The notes under the pieces: model-generated | Databases searched by the model: none | Told to the model about the DNA's origin: nothing | Seen by the model: only the letters and a program-made list of their open reading frames with translations | Source of the DNA: an uncultured Clostridia bacterium | GTDB taxonomy: Bacteria; Bacillota; Clostridia; Oscillospirales; Acutalibacteraceae | DNA length: 21,080 nt | Reading direction: 5' to 3' | Assembly (NCBI GenBank): GCA_937902305.1 | Contig: CALDHV010000057.1 | Span: forward strand, 1 to 21,080 | Position numbers and translations under genes: made by a program | In this document: positions 13,845-21,080 of the stretch, piece by piece | Numbering within the stretch: position 1 is the first letter of the stretch | How the letters are laid out: the number at the start of each line of letters is the position of its first letter

Positions 13845-15284
13845 TTACCCCTCGGCAAGCGCCGCGGCAACGACCTCGCGCTCGTCTAAATGGAGCACTT
13901 CCTCACCGACGATCTGATAGGTTTCGTGTCCCTTGCCCGCCAGCAGGATCGTATCCCCCGGCTCGGCGTGCGCGATCGCCCAGCGGATCGCCTCGACGCG
14001 GTTTTCGATCACGGTATGCGGCGTTTGGGTATCCTGCATACCGGTGAGAATATCGTTGATGATGTCGCCCGGGCATTCGTTGCGGGGATTATCCGACGTC
14101 ACGACGGCAAAATCCGACAGCCGGGCAACGACGGCGCCCATCTTCGGGCGCTTGCCCTTATCTCGGTCGCCGCCGCAACCGAACACCGTCACCAGTCGCC
14201 CGCGACAGCCGTCCTTGAGGGTGGTGCAGATATTCTCCAGTCCATCCGGCGTGTGCGCAAAATCAATGACCACGGTGAAATCCCGTCCGGTCTTAACCAC
14301 CTCGGCGCGTCCCTTGACCCCGACGGCGGCGGACAGTGCCAGCACCACATCGTCAAACTCCATACCGGTCAGCAGACAGGCGGTCGCCGCCGCCAACCCG
14401 TTATAGGCGGAAAAGCGCCCGGGAATATTCATACGCACCCTGCCGATCTGACCGACGCTGACCAATTCAAAATCCACGCCGTCCGCGCGGCAACGCAAAT
14501 TGCGCGCCACATAATCGGCGCAGTCGTTGCCGACCGAATAGGTGCAAATCTCGCACGGCACATCCCGCGTGATCGTTTCCGCCCACGCATCGTCCATATT
14601 GACGACGCCGACCTTGCACATAGAAAACAGCCGCTTCTTGGCTTCCATATAGTTTTCCATCGTCTTGTGGTAATCCAGATGATCCTGCGTCAGATTGGTA
14701 AAAACACCAATATCAAACACGCATCCGGCGACCCGCTGTTGATCGAGCGCGTGGGAGGACACCTCCATCACGCAGTAGTCACAGCCCTCCACTACCATCA
14801 ACGCCAGCATACTTTGCAGGTCGTAAGAATCGGGGGTGGTGTGCTTCGCCGGCAGCACCCGGTCGCCAACCATATTTTGTATGGTGCCGATCAAGCCCAC
14901 CTTATGTCCCGCCTGCTCCAGCATCGACTTGATCAGCACGGTGGTGGTGGTCTTACCATTGGTGCCGGTCACACCGATCAGATGCAACCGCGCGGCGGGA
15001 TTGCCGAACCAGTTAGCGCAGATCTGCGCCCACACACGGCGGGTATTATCGGTCATCAGTTGTGTACGCAAGCCCATATCGCGTTGCACCACGATAGCGG
15101 CGGCACCCGCCGCCTCCGCTTCGGCGGCGAAGCGGTGCCCGTCCATCGCCGTCCCGACGATGCAAACGAACAAGCCGTCCTTTTCGATGCGACGGGAATC
15201 GCAGGTAATGGACGCGATCTCCCGGTCTCCGTTGATCGCCACCGGTACGATTCCGGTATTTTTCAGTAGTTCATTCAGTTTCAT
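13845..15284 (-). CDS. murE: UDP-MurNAc-tripeptide synthetase MurE (meso-DAP type)
   Basis: MurE is the Mur ligase that adds the third stem-peptide residue in the cytoplasm, using ATP. Motifs are the P-loop GTNGKTT (107-113), TTPDSYDLQ (149-157), the EVSSHALDQQR segment, the probable carbamylated Lys216 in MEAKKRLF, DFAHTPDGLE (341-350), GCGGDRDKGKRP (369-380), SDNPRNECP (397-405) and GKGHE (450-454). DNPR is the meso-diaminopimelate selectivity motif, so a DAP-type wall is predicted. I start at the ATG at 15284 (479 residues), where homology begins with MKLNELL and AAAGG stands upstream. A longer in-frame start at 15422 would run into the PBP gene and adds only junk-like sequence. Confidence 0.95.
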   Translation of the reverse strand: MKLNELLKNTGIVPVAINGDREIASITCDSRRIEKDGLFVCIVGTAMDGHRFAAEAEAAGAAAIVVQRDMGLRTQLMTDNTRRVWAQICANWFGNPAARLHLIGVTGTNGKTTTTVLIKSMLEQAGHKVGLIGTIQNMVGDRVLPAKHTTPDSYDLQSMLALMVVEGCDYCVMEVSSHALDQQRVAGCVFDIGVFTNLTQDHLDYHKTMENYMEAKKRLFSMCKVGVVNMDDAWAETITRDVPCEICTYSVGNDCADYVARNLRCRADGVDFELVSVGQIGRVRMNIPGRFSAYNGLAAATACLLTGMEFDDVVLALSAAVGVKGRAEVVKTGRDFTVVIDFAHTPDGLENICTTLKDGCRGRLVTVFGCGGDRDKGKRPKMGAVVARLSDFAVVTSDNPRNECPGDIINDILTGMQDTQTPHTVIENRVEAIRWAIAHAEPGDTILLAGKGHETYQIVGEEVLHLDEREVVAAALAEG

Positions 15285-15309
15285 AATGCGAATATCCTTT
15301 CTGCCGTTA

Positions 15310-17649
15310 TCAGCCGCCGTCCCGCGTATCCGAGTAAATAAAGTTGACGGTGATGACCGTCCCCTTGGATACGACGGTATTGGCGGGAACACTCTGATTT
15401 TTGGAAATAACGCTCGCCTCATTGCCGGCGATCAATCCCTCGACCTTGATATTGAGACCGACCGATGCCGCCAGTTGATTGACCTCGGTCACAGATTTGC
15501 CGACAAAGTTCGGCACCTGAACGGTGGTTTCGACATCCTCCTCGGTATACAGCAACACTGTGCCGCCCGCCGGGATCGCCTGCCCCGCCTCCGGCACCTG
15601 CCGCACGACGGTGGCGCCCTTGCCGACGAGCTGTACTTTCAGCCCCGCATTGGCAATCTTGGTCTGCGCCGTCGTGACGGACTGTCCCGCCACATCCGGC
15701 GTATTGCGGCTCAACCGTGCCAGCTCCTGCGATGTATAAGACGGCTCGACGCCGAGCACCGGCAGGATAGATTCGAATATCTTCTGCGCCACCGGTGCAG
15801 AGATCGTACCGCCGTAACGGTTACTGCACTGCGGCTGATCCAACAGCACCAGCACCGCCACCTGCGGATCGTCCGATGGCGCAAAGCCCGCAAACGACGC
15901 CACGACCTCATTGCTGGTTTTTATATCCCGCTTTTCGGAGGTACCGGTCTTGCCCGCCACGCGGTAGCCTGCAACATAGGCGTTTTTCGCGCCGCCGCCG
16001 TTGACGGCATCCCCGAGGATGCGGCAGATGCGGGCGGAGGTCTCCGCCGATATGATCTGCCGCTTAACGGTCGGCTGGGTGGTGGAAACGACAGTGCCGT
16101 CGGCATCCAAGATCTGGCTGACCACATAGGGAGTCATCAGCTTGCCGCCGTTGGCGATCGCCGACAACGCGGTGATCATCTGAATGGGGGTGATCTTGAA
16201 GGTCTGCCCGAAGGACTCCGACGCCAGCGAAACCGGCTGATTGGCAAGCTGGGACGCCTTATAATACAGCTCCGCGTTGGACGCTTCGCCGATCATATCA
16301 ACACCGGTTTTTTCGGTGAAACCGAAGCCCTGAAAATACTTGAAAAACGTCTGTGCGCCGATCTTCAGTCCCAATTGCATAAAGTACGGGTTGCAGGAGC
16401 CGGAGATCGCCTGCGACAGGTTCGGCGTGCCGTGATTGCTGGGATAAACGTGGCATTTGATGAACCAGCCGCCAATGTGATAGCCGCCGCCGCAGGTGAA
16501 GGTGGAGTTTTCGTTGATGATGTTTTCCTCCAGCCCCATCGCGGTGGTGAAAATCTTGAATACCGATCCCGGCTCATAGGCATCGGTCAATGCCTTGTTA
16601 TTCCATTGCTTTTGCCGGGCGGTCGCCAGCGCGGTGGACTGCTCATCGCCGGACAGCGTGGCAAGCAACGACCGGGTGGTCGGATCGGAAATGGTGAACG
16701 GCTCATTCGGGTCATAGTCACCCTTGACCGCCAGTCCCAATATGCCGCCGGTGTTGACATCCATCACGATCGCCACGCCACGGTTGGTGCACTGTGCCGA
16801 CTCCAGCGCCTCGGACAGATACTTTTCGGCATACATCTGCACCGTCGGATGGATCGTCGTGACCAGATTGTGACCGTCCTGCGCGTCCACCACCTTGGTA
16901 TATTCCATCGTGGTCGGCATTTCCTTGCCAAGCCCGTTCTGCGCGGTCACGATGCGTCCGGGCGTACCCGACAGCACCGAGTCATACTCACACTCTAGAC
17001 CCTCCAGCCCTTTATTATCGGTGCCGGTGAAGCCCAGCACCGTCGATGCCAGCGAGCCCTGCGGATAATACCGCTTATAATCGGTGATAATATAAAACGC
17101 GCCCGCAAGACCGTTTTCCTTGACCCATTCCGAAAAGGCGGTCTTGTCGTTGTATTCGACCTTGGACTTGACAACCTCATACTGTGAGTTTGTTTTGCCG
17201 GTCTGCTTATACACGGTGTCATAGTCCGTTCCGAGCAGCTCGGACAAGCCCTTGGCAATAAATTGCCGCAGGGTCTCGGTCGCCTGCGCGTCGTCCAGCT
17301 TCTGTGTCGTATCCACGCCGGACAGATTCTTCCAGTTGAGGTTTTCAATATCCTTCGGGGACATAATGATCTTCCACACATCGGCAGACTCTGCCAACGG
17401 CTCCATATTTGAGCCGTAGATGATGCCGCGCTTCGCCGATACCACGGTATCGCTGAGCTGTTGAGATACCGCCCGTTTCTGCCAATCCTCCGTCTGGACG
17501 ATCTGTAGCTTGCCAAGCTGTACCACATCCGCCAAAAACACCGCGACAACGACAAACAGAACGATGATCTTGGCGCGGCGGCGCATCTGCTTGGTCGGTG
17601 TACGCGAGCTTGGGGTCGAAGCCGACTCTTGCCCGTTCTTTTTCGCCAT
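15310..17649 (-). CDS. ftsI: Class B penicillin-binding protein with two PASTA domains (PBP2B/PBP2X/SpoVD type)
   Basis: This is the septal DD-transpeptidase that crosslinks new peptidoglycan and is the usual partner of FtsW. The order is a basic cytoplasmic tail, one membrane anchor (about 26-45), a dimerisation or pedestal domain (about 60-280), then the transpeptidase domain with SVFK (362-365, active Ser362), SCN (418-420) and KTG (567-569). Two PASTA repeats follow, at about 649-704 and 709-772. The 779 residues fit PBP2X-type proteins. The start is supported by AAAGGATG upstream. The gene sits between ftsL-like and murE, with a promoter and hairpin before it. Whether it serves vegetative division or sporulation (spoVD) cannot be told; it is the only PBP gene here. 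Confidence 0.93.
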   Translation of the reverse strand: MAKKNGQESASTPSSRTPTKQMRRRAKIIVLFVVVAVFLADVVQLGKLQIVQTEDWQKRAVSQQLSDTVVSAKRGIIYGSNMEPLAESADVWKIIMSPKDIENLNWKNLSGVDTTQKLDDAQATETLRQFIAKGLSELLGTDYDTVYKQTGKTNSQYEVVKSKVEYNDKTAFSEWVKENGLAGAFYIITDYKRYYPQGSLASTVLGFTGTDNKGLEGLECEYDSVLSGTPGRIVTAQNGLGKEMPTTMEYTKVVDAQDGHNLVTTIHPTVQMYAEKYLSEALESAQCTNRGVAIVMDVNTGGILGLAVKGDYDPNEPFTISDPTTRSLLATLSGDEQSTALATARQKQWNNKALTDAYEPGSVFKIFTTAMGLEENIINENSTFTCGGGYHIGGWFIKCHVYPSNHGTPNLSQAISGSCNPYFMQLGLKIGAQTFFKYFQGFGFTEKTGVDMIGEASNAELYYKASQLANQPVSLASESFGQTFKITPIQMITALSAIANGGKLMTPYVVSQILDADGTVVSTTQPTVKRQIISAETSARICRILGDAVNGGGAKNAYVAGYRVAGKTGTSEKRDIKTSNEVVASFAGFAPSDDPQVAVLVLLDQPQCSNRYGGTISAPVAQKIFESILPVLGVEPSYTSQELARLSRNTPDVAGQSVTTAQTKIANAGLKVQLVGKGATVVRQVPEAGQAIPAGGTVLLYTEEDVETTVQVPNFVGKSVTEVNQLAASVGLNIKVEGLIAGNEASVISKNQSVPANTVVSKGTVITVNFIYSDTRDGG

Positions 17650-17704
17650 AGCGCACTCATCCTTTCTGCTTTTTTCGTCAGTTTTTGCGGTTCCTCAATA
17701 ATGC

Positions 17705-17742
17705 AAAACGAGAGTTAAGATCGTACTCCGTCTCAACTCTCG
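17705..17742 (-). terminator. Terminator or attenuator hairpin before the PBP gene
   Basis: On the minus strand, CGAGAGTTGAGA (17742-17731) pairs with TCTTAACTCTCG (17720-17709), with one G-U pair and a 10-nt loop. TTTT (17708-17705) then GCATT follow. It lies between the ftsL-like stop and the PBP start, downstream of a candidate promoter. The T-run is short, so partial termination is more likely than a full stop. Confidence 0.6.
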
Positions 17743-17783
17743 ATGCCGCCGTACCACTATATAGGTATTGCGCCTTGCTCGTA

Positions 17784-17811
17784 ATTATACGTTTACGACC
17801 AAAGTCGGCAA
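17784..17811 (-). promoter_or_regulatory. Candidate internal promoter before the PBP gene
   Basis: On the minus strand, a -35 TTGCCG (17806-17811) and a perfect -10 TATAAT (17784-17789) are 16 bp apart. The -35 box lies inside the last codons of the ftsL-like gene. It could drive a transcript that meets the hairpin at 17705-17742 before the PBP start. Confidence 0.55.
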
Positions 17812-18263
17812 ATCGCATTCCACGCCTGCTGCAACCAATTCTGCTCCGTCTCGGGCAACGTGACCAAATCATCGGTCTCCACCGTGACGTAATAGATCTG
17901 ACTGCTTTCCACCGGCAACATTCCGTTTTCCAGCGCGTATTTTTCGATCTGCTCCGCCGAGGTCTTGGACGCCAGCTCCGCCTCCATACGCACCCTTTCG
18001 CTTTGCAGGGTGTTGAGGGTCGCCTGGCTGTCGAGGATCGACTTATTGATCTCATTGAGGCGAACATTGCAGGTGATCAGATAACCGATCATCGCCATCG
18101 CCATCACCGCGACGGTGAGATAGACGACCAGGTTGACCACCTTTTGCCGATGGCTGTGTTTTTTCGCCTGCTTCTGCGCCTTGGGGTTGCTGTCGAGCGC
18201 AACCAGCCGCGCCTGACGCGGTCGGAACAGGTCGAGGTCATACGCCTCATTCATACTCGCCAT
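17793..18263 (-). CDS. ftsL: FtsL-like septum protein
   Basis: This small bitopic membrane protein lies in the position of ftsL, between rsmH and the PBP gene. FtsL with DivIC and FtsQ/DivIB links the FtsZ ring to the FtsW-PBP synthase. Features are a basic cytoplasmic N-terminus (about 1-42, KAQKQAKKHSHRQK), one transmembrane helix (about 43-64), a coiled coil (about 66-103) and the conserved-looking KYALENGMLPVESSQIYYV segment (about 108-126). The start at 18263 (156 residues) puts AAGGAGG (18273-18279) 9 nt upstream; the ATG at 18269 would be only 3 nt away. Sequence identity within the FtsL/DivIC family is always low, so the name rests on architecture and location. Confidence 0.8.
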   Translation of the reverse strand: MASMNEAYDLDLFRPRQARLVALDSNPKAQKQAKKHSHRQKVVNLVVYLTVAVMAMAMIGYLITCNVRLNEINKSILDSQATLNTLQSERVRMEAELASKTSAEQIEKYALENGMLPVESSQIYYVTVETDDLVTLPETEQNWLQQAWNAICRLWS

Positions 18264-18289
18264 CGTCATCCGCCTCCTTTCTCATAATC

Positions 18290-19234
18290 TTATGAATAGC
18301 GTTCGTGTATCTTTTCGATGCATCGCAGCTTGGCACTGCGACTGCGCGGATTTTCTTCCAGCTCCTCCGGGGTCGCGGTCGCAGGCTTATGCAACACCAA
18401 TGTCGCCGCCGGAGTTCGTCCGCACACGCAGACGGGAGACTGGCGGGGGCATATACAGCCCTGCCGCCACGCGGCAAACCGGTTTTTGACCATCGCGTCC
18501 TCCAGGCTGTGGAAGGTGATGACCGCCAGGCGTCCGCCGGGCTTTAAGCAATCAAAGGCGGTGTCCAGCGCCGCCGACAGGCAATCCAGCTCGCCGTTGA
18601 CGGCGATGCGCAATGCCTGAAACACCCGCCGGGCGGGATGTCCGTCCCGCCGCGCCGCCGCCGGTACGGTCTCGCAGATAAGCTGTGCAAGCTGTGCCGT
18701 CGTCGTGATCGGATCCTTATCCCGTCGGCGGACGATCTCCCGCGCGATGGGATGGGAGAACTTTTCCTCCCCATATTGCCAAAAGATGTGCGCAAGCTCC
18801 TGCTCGGACAGTGTGGCAAGCAGCTCCGCCGCCGTCGTGCCCTGCTGACTCATCCGCATATCAAGCGGTGCGTCTGCATGATAGGAAAAGCCGCGCTCCG
18901 GCGCGTCCAGCTGATGGGATGAAACGCCGATGTCCAGTAAAATGCCGTCAACCGCCTCCACGCCGCATTGGCGCAGGGCGTCGTCCATCCGGACGAAATT
19001 GGTGCGCACCAGCGTCACCGGCAAGCCGGCAAGCCGTTTTCCCGCCGCCGCAATGGCGTCCGGGTCTTGATCCAGCCCGATCAGCCGACCGTCGGTCAGC
19101 CGCGAGGCGATCTCAAAGGCGTGTCCGCCGCCGCCGACCGTGCCGTCGAGGTAGACCCCATCGGGTCGAGCAGCAAGGGCATCCAGCGTCTGCCGCAGTA
19201 GCACCGGGCGGTGGTATCCGCCGTCAGAAGCCAT
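18290..19234 (-). CDS. rsmH: 16S rRNA (cytosine-1402-N4)-methyltransferase RsmH
   Basis: RsmH (MraW) uses S-adenosylmethionine to methylate N4 of C1402 in the ribosomal P site. Motifs are HRPVLLRQTLDAL (8-20), the SAM-binding YLDGTVGGGGHA (28-39), LLDIGVSSHQLDAPERGFSY, and the late GGRLAVITFHSLED segment. With the ATG at 19234 the protein has 314 residues, the family norm, and overlaps the mraZ stop by 11 bp. An in-frame ATG at 19264 would add ten poorly conserved residues and a 41-bp overlap. Neither start has a strong ribosome site, so translation is probably coupled to mraZ. Its ftsL-like neighbour starts 26 bp after its stop. Confidence 0.94.
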   Translation of the reverse strand: MASDGGYHRPVLLRQTLDALAARPDGVYLDGTVGGGGHAFEIASRLTDGRLIGLDQDPDAIAAAGKRLAGLPVTLVRTNFVRMDDALRQCGVEAVDGILLDIGVSSHQLDAPERGFSYHADAPLDMRMSQQGTTAAELLATLSEQELAHIFWQYGEEKFSHPIAREIVRRRDKDPITTTAQLAQLICETVPAAARRDGHPARRVFQALRIAVNGELDCLSAALDTAFDCLKPGGRLAVITFHSLEDAMVKNRFAAWRQGCICPRQSPVCVCGRTPAATLVLHKPATATPEELEENPRSRSAKLRCIEKIHERYS

Positions 19235-19643
19235 ATTTGATAAACTCTTCTTCGAGCTTGTCATCGGTCATATCCGCCATCGTTTCATTATATACATCGG
19301 GGTTCCAGATCTCCGCGCGACGACCGGCGCCGATGATCAGCACCGGCTTTTCCAGCCCGGCGTGGGCGATCAGGCTTTTCCCCAACAGGATGCGTCCCTG
19401 TGCGTCCAGCGTCACATCCTCGGCGGATTCTGTCACCTTGCGCAGTAGCTTGCGAGTCTCCGCCATCGGAGCCTCGGCAATCTTTTCGAGCAGGTGTTCC
19501 CACTCCTCGGTCGAATAGAGGCTGACACAGCGATCCAGCACCGTGGCGGCAATAAACGATTCGCCGAGCTTATCGCGCAATTTGGCGGGAACGAATACGC
19601 GTCCCTTGGCATCAATCGTATGTTCAAACCGACCGTACAGCAA
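19224..19643 (-). CDS. mraZ: Transcriptional regulator MraZ
   Basis: MraZ is a ring-forming AbrB-fold DNA-binding protein that usually heads and represses its own division and cell wall cluster. Both family repeats are present: HTIDAKGRVFVPAKLRDKLG (8-27) and VTLDAQGRILLGKSLIAHAG (about 77-96), the latter with Gly where Pro is usual. The 139 residues are normal. The start codon is TTG at 19643, supported by a very strong GGGAGGTGA (19650-19658) 6 nt upstream and by homology from MLYGRFEH. A candidate promoter and GTGG-rich repeats lie upstream. It is the first gene of the cluster. Confidence 0.95.
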   Translation of the reverse strand: MLYGRFEHTIDAKGRVFVPAKLRDKLGESFIAATVLDRCVSLYSTEEWEHLLEKIAEAPMAETRKLLRKVTESAEDVTLDAQGRILLGKSLIAHAGLEKPVLIIGAGRRAEIWNPDVYNETMADMTDDKLEEEFIKYGF

Positions 19644-19680
19644 TTCCCGTCACCTCCCGCAATACTCTTTTCTGTCGTCG

Positions 19681-19747
19681 GTGGAAAACCCGGTGGAAAA
19701 AGTGGAAATCCCCCATTTCGCCACACAAACGTGGTATTTCACACCAC
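19681..19747. promoter_or_regulatory. GTGG-rich repeat block, candidate MraZ operator
   Basis: The plus strand carries GTGGAAAA at 19681 and 19693 and GTGGAAA at 19702. Further GTGG/CCAC half-sites occur at 19721-19724 (CCAC), 19731-19734 (GTGG) and 19744-19747 (CCAC); GTGGT at 19731-19735 and ACCAC at 19743-19747 form an inverted pair. MraZ proteins are known to bind short G-rich direct repeats near their own promoter (TGGGN repeats in E. coli). The block spans the probable transcription start and leader. The spacing is irregular, so exact sites are uncertain. Confidence 0.45.
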
Positions 19748-19755
19748 TTGATGTT

Positions 19756-19784
19756 ATTATAAACAGGTTTGGCGGAAAAATCAA
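19756..19784 (-). promoter_or_regulatory. Main sigma-A promoter of the division and cell wall cluster
   Basis: On the minus strand, a -35 TTGATT (19779-19784) and a perfect -10 TATAAT (19756-19761) are 17 bp apart. Transcription should start near 19749 and give a leader of about 105 nt before mraZ. It is the best candidate before the first gene. Confidence 0.85.
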
Positions 19785-19835
19785 TAGGTATTTTCGATTT
19801 TTTTGCTTTTTGGTATAATTTTCTTTTAGATAAAC

Positions 19836-19874
19836 AAAAAATCTGCCGAAAAGGATTTTTCCTTCTCAGCAGAT
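19836..19874 (-). terminator. Second terminator after ychF
   Basis: ATCTGC (19841-19846) pairs with GCAGAT (19869-19874), extended inward by GAAAAGG against CCTTCTC with one mismatch. On the minus strand it is followed by five Ts (19840-19836). T-rich sequence on the other side (19875-19882) lets it act in both directions. It separates ychF from the mraZ promoter. Confidence 0.8.
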
Positions 19875-19884
19875 CTTTTTTTGC

Positions 19885-19919
19885 AAAAAATGCGGTATGA
19901 AAGCGTAGATTTTCACACC
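19885..19919 (-). terminator. First terminator after ychF
   Basis: On the minus strand, GGTGTGAAA (19919-19911) pairs 8 of 9 with TTTCATACC (19902-19894) around an 8-nt loop. GCA and six Ts (19890-19885) follow. It starts 25 bp after the ychF stop and stands in tandem with the terminator at 19836-19874. Confidence 0.65.
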
Positions 19920-19944
19920 GATGTCCTTGCGATTATACGCGCGG

Positions 19945-21069
19945 TTACACATTAAACAGGAACTCCACGACGTCGCCGTCCTGCATCACATATTCCTTAC
20001 CCTCTGTCCGTACAAGCCCCTTGGCGCGCGCCGCCGCCAGACCGCCGCACGCCACGAGGTCGTCATAGGCGATCACCTGGGCGCGGATGAAGCCGCGCTC
20101 GAAATCGGTATGGATGCGACCGGCGGCTTTGGGAGCTTTCCAGCCACGGCGGATCGTCCACGCACGTACCTCTTTTTCCCCGGCGGTGAGGAATGAGATC
20201 AGCCCCAGCAGATGATAGCTCTTTTGAATCAGCCGATCAAGCCCGGAGCGCTCCAGCCCCATCTCGGACAGGAACATCAGCTTTTCCTCCGCATCCATAT
20301 CCGCCATATCCGCCTCCATCTGCGCGCAGATGGGCAGTACCTCGGCGCCCTGCTTTTCCGCCAGCTCCGCAACGACGCGATAGTGCGGATTGGTCGGCTC
20401 GCCGTCGGCGAAATCATCCTCGCCGAGGTTGGCGGCGTAGATGACCGGCTTGGCGGTAAGCAGGGTCATGGCATTCATCATCGCCGTCTCCTCATCATCG
20501 CAGTCCACCGTACGCGCCGGCTGACCCGCCTCCAGCGTCGCCTGCACGCGATGCAGAAAATCCAGCTCCTTTTGCAGGGACTTATCCCCCTTGAGGTCTT
20601 TCGTTACCTTGGCGATGCGGCGCTCCACCATTTCCATATCCGCGAAAATCAATTCCATATCAATGGTTTCGATGTCCCCGAGCGGATCGACCGGCACATT
20701 AAGGCTGGTATCGGCAACAACGTGCATAATGTTCTCATTTTCAAAGCACCGCACCACATGGACGATGGCATCGCACTCGCGGATATTGGCAAGGAACTTG
20801 TTGCCCAAGCCCTCGCCCTTGCTCGCGCCCTTGACCAGACCGGCAATATCGACAAACTCGATGACAGCGGGGACGATGGGCGGCACCTTGCCGCCCTCGG
20901 TGTACATTTCGCAGAGCTTATCCAGCCGCTCATCCGGCACCGCGACGACCCCGACATTCGGGTCGATGGTGCAGAACGGGAAATTGGCGCTCTGCGCGCC
21001 GGCATTGGTTATCGCGTTAAACAGCGTGGATTTGCCGACATTCGGCAACCCGACTATACCGAGTTTCAT
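19945..21069 (-). CDS. ychF: Redox-responsive ribosome-associated ATPase YchF (OLA1/Obg family)
   Basis: YchF is an Obg-family P-loop protein that prefers ATP to GTP, binds ribosomes and modulates stress responses. Visible are the P-loop GLPNVGKST (7-15), DIAGLVKGASKGEGLGN (74-90) and NLGE (214-217) in place of the NKxD guanine-specificity motif, which fits the ATP preference. A helical insert (about 135-205) and the C-terminal TGS domain (about 290-374, with RAWTIRRGWKAPKAAGRIHTDFERGF) complete the fold. The 374 residues are slightly longer than the usual 363-365. The start ATG lies 11 bp from the window edge, so its promoter and any upstream partner are not visible. Two terminators follow. 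Confidence 0.96.
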   Translation of the reverse strand: MKLGIVGLPNVGKSTLFNAITNAGAQSANFPFCTIDPNVGVVAVPDERLDKLCEMYTEGGKVPPIVPAVIEFVDIAGLVKGASKGEGLGNKFLANIRECDAIVHVVRCFENENIMHVVADTSLNVPVDPLGDIETIDMELIFADMEMVERRIAKVTKDLKGDKSLQKELDFLHRVQATLEAGQPARTVDCDDEETAMMNAMTLLTAKPVIYAANLGEDDFADGEPTNPHYRVVAELAEKQGAEVLPICAQMEADMADMDAEEKLMFLSEMGLERSGLDRLIQKSYHLLGLISFLTAGEKEVRAWTIRRGWKAPKAAGRIHTDFERGFIRAQVIAYDDLVACGGLAAARAKGLVRTEGKEYVMQDGDVVEFLFNV

Positions 21070-21080
21070 TTTATGTTACC

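Noticed and set aside
15285..15422. N-terminal extension of MurE by 46 residues from an upstream ATG at 15422
   Set aside because: It would overlap the PBP coding region by 113 bp, the extra residues are unlike any MurE, and a ribosome site and family homology both support the ATG at 15284.
14836..16998. A 720-codon open frame on the plus strand antisense to murE and the PBP gene
   Set aside because: It is a shadow of GC-rich coding sequence. The minus-strand frames carry full MurE and PBP motifs, while the antisense translation is His/Arg/Gly-rich with no recognisable domain.
19814..19819. TATAAT with an extended TG on the plus strand as a promoter firing toward ychF
   Set aside because: There is no matching -35 box at the right distance, no plus-strand gene downstream, and the site lies in general AT-rich terminator sequence.

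Overview
The window reads as chromosomal DNA from a GC-rich, Gram-positive member of the Clostridia, probably Oscillospirales-like; this is inferred from protein character and gene order, with no database search. The grounds are strong AGGAGG-type ribosome binding sites, near-consensus sigma-A promoters, a ylxM-ffh-rpsP-khpA-rimM-trmD block, a class B PBP with two PASTA domains in the division cluster, an HPr carrying both His15 and Ser46, and a MurE with the DNPR motif typical of meso-diaminopimelate ligases. Every complete gene belongs to a core bacterial family. I see no phage, insertion sequence, CRISPR array, rRNA or intact tRNA gene, so the interest lies in cis-regulatory structure, missing operon members and a few odd protein features.

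Left part, plus strand (1-6600). A cut-off reading frame at the left edge starts as the C-terminal half of transketolase and then turns abruptly into an unrelated tail. Next comes typA (362-2191) with its own promoter and terminator. A second block follows: ylxM, ffh, rpsP, khpA, a structured gap with a strong terminator, then rimM overlapping trmD. It starts from a consensus promoter with a palindrome across the probable transcription start. This block covers SRP targeting, ribosome assembly and tRNA/rRNA maturation. A separately promoted HPr gene (6325-6588) closes the plus-strand side and converges on ftsZ.

Right part, minus strand (6747-19784). This is a division and cell wall (dcw) cluster, read from right to left: promoter, mraZ, rsmH, ftsL-like, PASTA-type PBP, murE, mraY, ftsW, murG, murA, ftsQ, ftsZ. 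It makes lipid I and II (MurE, MraY, MurG, with MurA at the first committed step) and couples them to septal polymerisation (FtsW plus PBP), the FtsL/FtsQ scaffold and the FtsZ ring. murF, murD, murC, murB and ftsA are not in it. Internal control points are visible: a promoter and attenuator-like hairpin before the PBP gene, a hairpin that buries the murA ribosome binding site just after the murG stop, and a separate promoter for ftsZ.

Right edge. ychF (19945-21069, minus) lies upstream of the cluster and is isolated from it by two tandem terminators.

No new multi-gene system was found. The best leads are the murA translational hairpin, the khpA-rimM attenuator region with its tRNA T-arm-like motif, the palindrome at the ylxM promoter, and the reduced dcw cluster with an FtsZ whose C-terminal peptide is atypical.
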